This document shows, piece after piece, positions 56,382 through 64,000 of a stretch of DNA of 64,000 nucleotides. The DNA comes from Protonemura montana (taxonomy: Eukaryota; Arthropoda; Insecta; Plecoptera; Nemouridae): contig OX387610.1 in NCBI GenBank assembly GCA_947568835.1, positions 10,193,501-10,257,500 on the forward strand, written 5' to 3'. Every line of letters begins with the position of its first letter. Positions within the stretch are counted from its first letter, which is position 1. The position numbers and the translations under genes are program-made. A model generated the notes under the pieces. It saw only the letters and a list, made by a program, of their open reading frames with translations, had not been told where the DNA came from and did not search any database.

Positions 56382-56849
56382 GTAACACCGAGTACAGCGA
56401 TGCCATTCTCTCGTCTCGTGCCACGTTCAGGTAGCACAGGTACCGGCGTCGAACTGACAACGCATCATTAAGAGGAACAATTGTGCCTCGAGCGGTACCA
56501 CACCTTGGGTTCTTTGATTAGGGTGACTTTAATTGGGGTTCTGGATTTTTGTCGATTGGAGAATGATGATTGCGTTGAGGAAATGTCATCGTTGGCGTGT
56601 AAATTTGAGCGTTTTTTTTTCATGGTTTGAAATTATTTCGATGTTGTTGGATCCCTGTGGAGTATGCAAGCCCGCTGGACAATGTCGGTTGATGGACTGT
56701 GGAGGGGATGTAATGAATAGGTATGCAACACGCGGCGCGTCACGCTAGTTTTAGTATTTGACTGTGCCGTTGAACCCGTTCGGTTTCAATTTGTTGCCGT
56801 TTTAACTGATATCAATATGGATTTGTTATTCTACACGGTTTTACCAAAA

Positions 56850-56975
56850 TCTCGTCTCCTAGTTGAAATGTTAGTTGAAACTATTGCCATGGCGACTTCC
56901 AATCATATGCAGTGAAATTCAGATGTTTCTGTGAGCTAGAGGTCCAACTTATAGTTGAACATTTTTGTAAAACCT
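56850..56975 (+). repeat. Short dispersed repeat, second copy
   Basis: It matches 22920-23035 over about 50 central bases. Flanking tagttgaaatgttagttg and cttatagttgaac are possible inverted ends. Confidence 0.5.
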
Positions 56976-57779
56976 GATCTTTGTGACTGGAATAAAATAG
57001 TTTAATTTATGCGCGTTTGATGTATTTATGTGTTGCTTATCGATTAATTCCACACGTCGTGGAAAGTAATGCCAAACAAATAATAACAAAACAAACGTTT
57101 GGCTCCAGTTTACATTTTGTGACAATAATGTAATTTAGTTGTACTAAAAAAACACAGTAATTTTGTCCTAATCTACACTAAAAAATGTTTTAGTGTCACA
57201 ACAGCCTGTGTTTTGTTTTCAATAGGTTGCACCTATTTTTCCATGACTGTACTTCAATTTTCTACTGTGCTTTGTTGCAGTTTGATAGATTTTATTTGTT
57301 TCAGATTATGTTTTTCCTCAACTGTACGAGATGAAGAGAACTTGAAATGTTACCGATTTCTTCATGCAAAACATGATAGAAATATTGTGGATTTGCGTCT
57401 ATCAAGTAAAATACCTTCATTAGCAAGAAACTATTAATATTTGCATGATTATATGTGTACAACAGAATTCGGTGTTAATCAATAAAGAAACTAGTGCAAG
57501 TAATAATAACGCTTTTTGTTATAGGCTCTCAAACTAGCCCGGAACGCATAAATGGTAACCTCATTCTTTCCAATCATTCACCAATCATTCGAAGTTTTGT
57601 ATCAAAAAATGAAACCAATAATGGTAGAAGACATTTGCACATTAACTTACCGAGAAACTGAGGCAATCTGTGTCGTGAAGTCTCTTCAGCAAATCTGTCA
57701 GGAAACCGACGCGAAAAACAGAAAACACAAGCCGAATTTGCGGTTAGAAGAGTACATTTTTAAATTTCAGAAAATTCGC

Positions 57780-57881
57780 CACTTAATTTTAGTACACGCT
57801 TCCGCCACCATCACCGCCTTCTGATCGTGACGTAGTGGACGACACGGCGAGGCAAGGACAACTCATTGCATTTTGTCAGAC
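57780..57881 (+). promoter_or_regulatory. UBE2O: Likely UBE2O core promoter / 5'UTR
   Basis: A locally GC-richer stretch has a CRE-like site (gtgacgtagtgg, 57827-57838) and no TATA box. The start codon lies inside catggcggcc, a YY1/Pho-like ATGGCGGC motif often found at the start of housekeeping genes. The transcription start is not determined. Confidence 0.4.
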
Positions 57882-58100
57882 ATGGCGGCCTCTGAGCATC
57901 AATATTTCTGTGAAGACGAAGTTTATAGAGTAACAAAGAAAGGAAATGTACAATTTGGCATGGTCGTCGAAAATTCAGAGTTTGTCAGCGGAGATGAAAA
58001 TTCAGACGAGGAAGAAGAAGAGGGAGAAAGGATGAAGAAAGGGCATATCAGAGTTGCATGGCACCCGACTGGGGTCGAAGAAGTGATTCCTGAGGGAAAA
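57882..58100 (+). CDS. UBE2O: UBE2O exon 1
   Basis: The start ATG at 57882 sits in a good context (G at -3, G at +4) and begins MAASEHQYFCEDEVYRVTK. An acidic run (ENSDEEEEEGE) and the HIRVAWHPTGVEEVIPEGK motif follow. The exon ends GGAAAA|GTAATA after 73 codons, phase 0. The frame stays open a few codons upstream, but no earlier ATG is near. Confidence 0.92.
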
Positions 58101-61100
58101 GTAATAATGACCATATTAAATATTAATTAGCCTGAAATGATTAAATTTCTGTTTTGCTACTGATGTTAACACAACTTTGGAATTATTCTTTGCAGGTACA
58201 GCTTGCAGATAGAGCGTTGATGCCCGGCGATGTTGTCCGACGACTCATCAAGGGTAAAGATACGCAACGAGGATATTGCCGTGATATTCGAGTAGCTGCT
58301 AGTGTCCGGGTTGTTGGAACGAAGCAAGTCATCACTAATATTAGCAGCGCTAACTTGATTCCGCTTGAGGAATTTGGCGTCGATATCGTTGCTTGTCTTG
58401 ATTCATGGGTGGGAAGCATAAAAAACGTTCACTCAAAATTGATTCTACTCTGCAATGATGGATCACGGTGCTTGATCAGCGATGTTGATGCTTGTGGATT
58501 CGAAAGCTTCGGCGATAATAGAGAATCGGTAAGATGAAATCGTATTCACACCGCTCATATCTATGAAAAATTGACTGAAAATAGGTAACTGTCAAAGTGA
58601 CATTTCCTAACCTTCCATTATTTTTTTTTCAGGACTCTCAATTCACGGGACATCGAGATGACTTCTATACAGGCCAAACTTTATGGGGGCCTGTCCATGT
58701 TCTAGAAGATGCAGATTGGCTCTATTGTACCAAAGAAATGAAAGCTAATTGCTCAAAACCCAATAAGACCATCAAAGTCATAGTTGAAGATGTTAAGACA
58801 GACAACGTTGGGATTAATTGGCAATGCCGGGCCTACTCCAAAGATGGAGCAAGTGCTGATAAAGAACAGCCCAAGTTCTTAGTTCAAGGGGAAGATTTAA
58901 AAAGGTGTGTTGACTTTATTTTATCACGATTTTTTCTGTGCCTGTAGTTTGCAAGAACTTAGTTAAGGTTGGGCCTAGGCATTAGGTTAGTTTCTATCTT
59001 TCAAACTCTCATGGTTCCCTATCATTTCCAGACTTAAACTGCTAAATGTTTTCGAGCCCTGCACAGTGCAAGTTGGTGATCGAAACTTCTACACTTTCTG
59101 TGAGGGTGACAACGTAATTACGAAAGAGCAATGGCGTAAAGAACAAAAAGATAAAGTTCTCAACACAGCGCTGAACGCGCGCAGAAACAGCTGGATGAAA
59201 CGTAACTCGAAGCAAATAAAAATACAAAACGCTGCGGCCGCCGCTGCAATGGCCGCCAGTAATGGAACGGTTGTTAATGGAAATAGCGAGAATGTTTCAG
59301 GTGAGAATTCATTTTCCGCATCTAATTGCAGACTTGACTAATTACGTGATGTCACAATCAGCTGGCCGCATTCCCTGGCTGGCTGGCATTGTTCCAAAAA
59401 AGTTCTTATCTCAGTAAACTGGATGCTCTAGGGTTTCCGCTGCATAATGCTGATCAATGAATTAATCATGCGCTTGATTTTTTGTTTATATCTTATCCAT
59501 TACACATCCGAAAATAAGCGGAGGGATATTGAACGTCAAATCATTACACATACGAAAATAAGCACAGGGATATTGAACGTCAAATACCGCAAAGACGAAG
59601 CTTGTTTGTGGAAATATAAAATAAAGTACAGTAAATGTTTTTCGCCAATTGATTTGGCAGGACAATACAATTTAATAGATAATAAATAAACAACATTGCA
59701 AAACTAACTAAACTAAACTAGTTTGCAAACAAACTATGCAAAATATCTAACAAAACAGAACAAGCAACTGTACCTGAAAATTATAAATTCATTAGCATAA
59801 TATATTATATCTTTGTTTAAGACTATAAAGCACTTTATTTCAGTTAAATTCAAATGACATTTTAAGTGATGAAGGTTTTCACAAACATTATAAAAGAAGT
59901 ATGGTATTTTTTTCTCAGTTGTCGCTAGGATAAAGTTTCTATTTATAGTTTCTAATTGTAATAAAAGTATTCTTGTTTCGGTGTACAGCACTTGACGCCT
60001 TGCCACCACCGCCGCCAACAGACCACGACGACTGGGATACGGAAGACACGACCAGCGTTTCTGACACTGCCTCCATTAGCAGTGGGGCTAGCAGCATCGC
60101 GTCCCAAGGTTGGTTCCGTGTCCAGGTTTTGTATCTGCCTAAAAGTCTATACACAACACTTCACTATCTGACACTTAAAAAAAAAAATCCTCTCAACATT
60201 TTTAACCGTGTAACCAAGCGATTTGGCTTGATGGAATCACCGATTTTTGTGAGACCATCAAGTTGCAACTTAGCTCTGGTTTGGGTATTGAATGGGTGAC
60301 CACCGAACGGTCTAGTGCATTAGTAACACCAGTTTCTAACAGATCACCAAAGTTAAGCAATACCTCTATGGGTTGATTTATGAATGGGTGACCATCCAGT
60401 TCAGTTCACGTCCAGTTTTGTTTGAGGCGAAGTAAAAAGAACTTAATTTTTCTTGGTAATCAATATCTCGACAGCATGGATTTGTGGAGGAATTCTGCTG
60501 TTTCAGTTGTACCGTCCTTCGGAAGGGATGTTTAAGCTTTAGTCCCCTTGGTGCTTTCAACAGGAGTAGGCTACCTGTCAGCTCTAAGTGTTCACGCTTC
60601 CTCTCTAGGCTATGTTAAGTTCATCAGCATTCTCACCATCACTTATTTATTCACAGTCGCCATTAGATTAGTGCCATATTGGGGCCGTTATCAAAAAAGT
60701 GCGTCCCTAAAACAACGAATCAATTACTCAATTGACCAAGTAACTTCTACAGTGGTACACTAAAGCACTTTTTTACTAGATCCACCAGGCACCTTTATTA
60801 AATATTGCTCAGTTGAATACAAATTTTATTTACCTTAACTAATTTATTTCATTTTGTGATAGTTTTACTTTTTTTTATATCTTGCTTAAATTGTGTTACG
60901 ACTTCTAGCCAAGAAAAAGCGAGGACCGGCGCTGATGACCAAAGTCCTCAAGAAGAAGAAGCTCCGTCGCGCCAAGAAACGCATGCCAAACGTTACTCTC
61001 GAGCCTGGCGCTAGGGTGGTCGTAGAAACGCTGTCGACTTCTTCGATTGCCGACGTCGTCTGGCAGGTATGACATACTCGGGACCATCGATTCATGCACT

Positions 61101-63441
61101 TTGGCAAGGACAAAGCTGGAAAAGAATCGGAAACTAATGAAGAATGACGATGCATACACCTATCTTATCGGGAGGAGGGAGAAAGGGTCGCAAAGTACCG
61201 AGGCTGAAAAAGCTGGTTGTTATGAATAGAGAGAGTTGTACTACGTTTCTAACGTTATAGGACCAACGACAAATCTAATTGATACAGTTCTCTTCTCTTA
61301 TGGCTACCAGTTTTTTAACCTTTTTTCCTCTTCTTTCTTTCTCATTAGATATGCCAGCCTTTTAGCACTCGTACCATCAACGAGAAGAAAGTTATTCTTC
61401 CAAGAATGATGAATGCATAATGCAATATTATTTCTTCAATGCTTGGAGGTGTAATCATAATAGAAAATTATTTAGTCCATTAGCTGCTTCAGCAGTTAAT
61501 TTAATCTACAACGTGCCGTTGTAAAACCCCATTCTCATGACCGGTCTGGTTGTTCTCTCAGGATGGCACCGTGGAGGAGAATATCCTGTCAACGCAGCTG
61601 TACCCGATCCACCACCTGGACGACCAGGAGTTCTTCCCGGGTGACTTTGTCATCGAGAACAAAGACGACAGCTGCATGCAGGTGTACGGGGTGGTGCAGA
61701 GTGTGGACCATCTCGGCAGAACGGCTTGCGTCAAGTGGTTCAAGACTTATACGTCGGCAGAAGACCCACAGTGAGTGTCTGAATATAGAACGAGGCTAAA
61801 ACTCTCTAGAGTTTATATATTTATGTATTGCAAAAATTGTAGTACATAACATAATTACAGAGCTGCAACTTCTAGTTTAAAGGGATAGAGCTTAGAGTTT
61901 GAAGGGATGAAAGTTAGTACAGCAGCTTTACTCCCCTTGATTATCAACCTCTCGACAGCATTGATTTGTCGAGGAATCCTGTTGTTCGCGTTGTACCGTT
62001 CTTTGGAAGGGATGTTAAGCCAGTGATTCCTGTTCACTTCGACAGGAATAGGCTACGCGCCGACACAGGATTTTCTCTCCTCTAATCTAAATTCATCTTG
62101 ATAATCATCCACTCATTTATCTGCGCCATTAGACCAGTGACACGGGGCCAGTTGTCTTAATAGTGGGTCATTAGACCCACTTATTAATCTTAAATTATTA
62201 AATTGCATTCCATATCTTCGCTCTCTCAGCACAATAGGAGAGCAGGCCTGCATAAGTACGATGGCGTGGCACTTTTTTTCTTCACCAATCTTGTGTGGAC
62301 GTGTGTAACCGTGAGGCTCGTCATAAAAATTGTTTGCCTGACTGTCGTGCCTGGTTCCAGACCTGCTCTGCTACAAGAGACGGAGGTGAGCGTGTACGAC
62401 ATGAAGGACCACCCGGACTTCCAGTACCGGCCCGGCACGGTCGTCATCCGGGTGGCAAACTTCGAGGGCCCCGACGCTCAGTGCACTGCCGGACAGGTGC
62501 TGGACAACTACCCCAAGGGCATGGTACGTTGCTGGGCCAAACCTCGCTCGGCCTTGTTATTTGTGGTCTGGTCTCTGTATTTAAACACCGTGTACGTTGC
62601 GTATTTGTTGAAAGGAGCACGCTGGAAGTGGCGATTTACGATATTGTAGAATGAATCACAGTCTGTGAGATGTAATCGTGTTAATGTTACAAAATATTGT
62701 GCGTAAGTGCCAGTGTGTTATGTTTCTGGCTTGAACAACAGGTTGTTGTCTTACTTTTTGTTGTGGTGAAGTAGGAAAGAGAGAGGGAGCTTATATTGTG
62801 GGAGAAGAAAATAGGCATCGCTTCGTAAACTTATGGATACATTTCTAGAATTTCCGAGAATTTTAATGTTTTGGCGAGTTGCCTTTATCATTGTTAGAGG
62901 TGGCACTCTCTCTCTCTTTCCTTCTTCATAATAAGACTTATTTACATACTTACCTCCCTACTTGCTCACTGAAATGTTGTACATAACACTTAGGTTAAGA
63001 AGTTTTGCTGAAAAATTCATCAGCTATCAGAAACCAACCCTGGGACAAGGTTCTCAAAACAATGAGTCGATCACATAGTGTAGTCTTGATGCAAATAACT
63101 TTTGAAACTCTTCATACTGTGGGGAGAAAATGATTAACCTATTTTAACCTATTTCAAATAACGAAACCTCGGGAAAAAATTGTTGTTCATTACGTAGTAT
63201 TCAAAACCCAGTTTAAATAGTTTTTGTCATGTAGATATGAGTCTAAAAACCATAACGACCTATGCCCGTTCGTTGCACAGGTGCGTGTGTGGTGGGTTGA
63301 CGGACACATCTCGATGTCATGGCCGCAGGACCTGTACAAGGTCGGGGAGTACGACTCCGACGAGGGCGAGCTCTGGGACGACGGATCCAGCGACGCATCG
63401 TGGGAGACCGAGTCCGAGGACTGCTGCATCGCCGAAGATGA
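57882..63441 (+). CDS. UBE2O: UBE2O, E2/E3 hybrid ubiquitin-conjugating enzyme (N-terminal part)
   Basis: Nine plus-strand exons join in phase: 57882-58100, 58196-58528, 58633-58904, 59032-59300, 59989-60108, 60909-61066, 61562-61770, 62361-62523, 63281-63441, about 634 codons. The protein opens with YFCEDEVYRVTKKGNVQFGM, and later has NVFEPCTVQVGDRNFYTF, SDTASISSGASS, a basic stretch KKKKLRRAKKRM and VVVETLSTSSIADVVWQDGT. These match the conserved N-terminal regions of UBE2O. UBE2O is a large enzyme that ubiquitinates orphan ribosomal proteins and other basic clients without a separate E3; the N-terminal regions bind substrate. The basic block fits the nuclear-localisation stretch. The catalytic UBC domain lies beyond the right edge, so activity cannot be judged here. 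Confidence 0.93.
58196..58528 (+). CDS. UBE2O: UBE2O exon 2
   Basis: The acceptor is ttctttgcag. The exon encodes VQLADRALMPGDVVRRLIKG, then DTQRGYCRDIRVAASVRVVG and GVDIVACLDSWVGSIK. ADRxLxPGDVVRR and QxGYCRDI are conserved in UBE2O. It ends GAATCG|GTAAGA after 111 codons, phase 0. Confidence 0.94.
58633..58904 (+). CDS. UBE2O: UBE2O exon 3
   Basis: A poly-T acceptor precedes DSQFTGHRDDFYTGQTLWGP, then VEDVKTDNVGINWQCRAYSK. FYPGQ/FYTGQxLxGP and the VxVxWxC strand are family motifs. It ends AAAAG|GTGTGT, exit phase 2. Confidence 0.94.
59032..59300 (+). CDS. UBE2O: UBE2O exon 4
   Basis: The acceptor is atcatttccag. The exon encodes LKLLNVFEPCTVQVGDRNFY, then ITKEQWRKEQKDKV, a basic helix and an alanine run (NAAAAAAMAAS). 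It ends TTTCAG|GTGAGA, exit phase 1. Confidence 0.93.
59989..60108 (+). CDS. UBE2O: UBE2O exon 5
   Basis: The acceptor is tcggtgtacag. The exon encodes ALDALPPPPPTDHDDWDTED, then TTSVSDTASISSGASSIASQ. The proline and acidic/Ser-rich linker with SDTAS-SSG is shared with UBE2O homologues. The donor CCCAAG|GTTGGT is moderate; exit phase 1 matches exon 6. Confidence 0.88.
60218..60737 (+). mobile_element. 5S-derived SINE, double-headed, in a UBE2O intron
   Basis: Two heads (atttggcttgatggaatcac with attgaatgggtgaccaccga; then agatcaccaaagttaagcaa) are followed by body, aggctacctgtcagctctaa and tail. It is in the same orientation as UBE2O, between exons 5 and 6. Confidence 0.88.
60909..61066 (+). 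CDS. UBE2O: UBE2O exon 6, basic NLS-like block
   Basis: The acceptor is cgacttctag. The exon encodes AKKKRGPALMTKVLKKKKLR and RAKKRMPNVTLEPGARVVVE, then TLSTSSIADVVWQ. The lysine/arginine clusters would act as a nuclear-localisation signal or RNA/ribosome contact. It ends TGGCAG|GTATGA, phase 0. Confidence 0.93.
61562..61770 (+). CDS. UBE2O: UBE2O exon 7
   Basis: The acceptor is gttctctcag. The exon encodes DGTVEENILSTQLYPIHHLD, then DQEFFPGDFVIENKDDSCMQ and GRTACVKWFKTY. It is GC-rich and strongly conserved in type (FPGDFV, VxxTVxWF). It ends CCACA|GTGAGT, exit phase 2. Confidence 0.94.
61893..62175 (+). mobile_element. 5S-derived SINE without head, in a UBE2O intron
   Basis: It begins at gtttgaagggatgaaagtta and continues through caacctctcgacagcattga, gtaccgttctttggaaggga and aggctacgcgccgacacagg to attagaccagtgacacgggg. 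It lies between exons 7 and 8. Confidence 0.85.
62361..62523 (+). CDS. UBE2O: UBE2O exon 8
   Basis: The acceptor is ctggttccag. The exon encodes ETEVSVYDMKDHPDFQYRPG, then TVVIRVANFEG and TAGQVLDNYPKGM. EVSVYDxxDHPDF is a UBE2O signature. It ends GGCATG|GTACGT, phase 0. Confidence 0.94.
63203..63252 (+). repeat. Right-half copy of the 24.7 kb MITE-like element
   Basis: The sequence attcaaaacccagtttaaat, agtttttgtcatgtagatat and gagtctaaaaacca matches the right part of the 24678 element. It ends about 30 bases before UBE2O exon 9. Confidence 0.6.
63281..63441 (+). CDS. UBE2O: UBE2O exon 9, last exon in window
   Basis: The acceptor is ttgcacag. The exon encodes VRVWWVDGHISMSWPQDLYK, then VGEYDSDEGELWDDGSSDAS and an acidic tail (ETESEDCCIAEDE). 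It ends GATGA|GTGAGTG, exit phase 2, so coding continues to the right of the window. Confidence 0.92.
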
Positions 63442-64000
63442 GTGAGTGGCAAGCTTAGATTGACTTATTATTTGATTGAATGATTGAATTAAGCCAGTAA
63501 CATCTGTATGCATTTTATTAAGTTGCTGACATTTAATTTGGCATACAATAGGCCAAATACTATTGTTATTCAGTCAAGGCTAGATGGAGACTCAATAATG
63601 AGATAAGCAGCACAGATATTCATGCAGATATTCCATTCTTATGAGCCAAAGGCTGCCACAGATACCGAAGATAAAGTTGGATATTCTACCAATATGAGCT
63701 ATGCAAAAGAAATTACTTTTGTTTGCTTTGAATTGCTTCAAAGTACTTAAGAATTGTGATTGTAAGCTAGAGAGAAGGTTGTGGCAGAGAAACTGTTTCA
63801 ATGATCAGCAGTGTGAGTGAAACAAGACCAATTTCTAAATAAAACCATCCATCAGAAGACGGCCTAATCATTCTGATTTGAAGTTTGTGGTCTGCTTCAA
63901 ATCTTTGCAGGGCTCCCTGGCCCCAAGGTTTTACAGAGGAATTTTTACCCAATATAGGATATCCGTATGATCTTTATCTTTCATAGCCTTTGCTCAGTAA
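63442..64000 (+). other. UBE2O: Intron of UBE2O, right edge
   Basis: This is noncoding AT-rich sequence after the exon 9 donor. No further exon, RNA gene or repeat is recognised before the window ends. Confidence 0.55.

Larger units (their letters stand above)
41164..57881. other. Divergent intergenic / 5'UTR-intron region between Myo15 and UBE2O
   Basis: This must contain the promoter and noncoding first exon of Myo15 (upstream of the acceptor at 41164), neither of which I can place. It holds 5S-SINEs (41549-41775, 43841-43900, 46651-47137, 47382-47805, 48415-48610, 50244-50557, 53281-53552), tRNA-SINE elements (42808-42968, 54578-54735), the 70 bp array 44445-45345, a minisatellite at 51489-51800, a GC-richer patch at 49800-50080 and a candidate orphan exon at 56295-56381. 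No protein gene is supported. Confidence 0.5.

Noticed and set aside
57552..57824. 90-codon open frame just upstream of UBE2O
   Set aside because: The frame does not continue into UBE2O, has no recognisable family and no splice signals, and its codon content looks like the AT-rich background. It is treated as promoter or noncoding sequence.
57882..63441. UBE2O as a catalytically dead or truncated gene
   Set aside because: The lack of a UBC domain is explained by the window edge: exon 9 ends in an open phase-2 donor.

Overview
This is a eukaryotic nuclear DNA window, most likely from an arthropod and probably an insect. The evidence is AT-rich introns with GC-rich exons, GT-AG splice sites, protein sequences closest in character to insect homologues, and a dense load of SINE-like repeats. 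The species cannot be fixed from the sequence. Two multi-exon genes are present and both run off the window.

Minus strand, 41163 down to 484: a class XV unconventional myosin (the Myo15 / Drosophila Myo10A-Sisyphus type). I could join 23 exons in phase: a short first coding exon (41070-41163), an SH3-like N-terminal exon (27798-27908), the complete motor domain (14833-8273 plus the start of the next exon), three IQ motifs, a MyTH4 domain, a FERM F1-like region and a long low-complexity linker. The second MyTH4-FERM half expected for the class would lie beyond position 1. Two further long open exons on the same strand (30996-32057, 354 codons; 18128-18667, 180 codons) also end in phase 0 at good splice donors. 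Each can join the next downstream myosin exon in frame, so the locus may use three alternative N-termini. One of them would skip the SH3-like domain.

Plus strand, from 57882 to the right edge: the N-terminal half of UBE2O, a large hybrid E2/E3 ubiquitin enzyme. Nine exons join in phase over about 634 codons, covering the conserved N-terminal regions and a basic nuclear-localisation-like stretch. The catalytic UBC domain is outside the window. The two genes are divergently oriented, with about 17 kb between their first recognised exons.

The 13 kb myosin intron (14834-27797), the 5' introns and the intergenic part are repeat-rich. The dominant family is a SINE whose head is derived from 5S rRNA (A-box, intermediate element and C-box are recognisable), followed by a conserved body and a tail. 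About twenty full or partial copies occur in both orientations, several with two or three 5S heads in tandem. Other repeats are two unrelated tandem arrays that share an exact 70 bp period (a tRNA-like array at 38.0-38.8 kb and a hairpin-bearing array at 44.45-45.35 kb), a tRNA-derived SINE family that forms near-perfect fold-backs, a roughly 45 bp minisatellite family with higher-order structure, MITE-like palindromes and a degenerate dispersed family.

I see no rRNA gene, no intact tRNA gene, no CRISPR array and no clear transposase or reverse transcriptase. The most unusual items are the alternative in-phase N-terminal exons of the myosin, the multi-headed 5S SINEs and the two 70 bp arrays.
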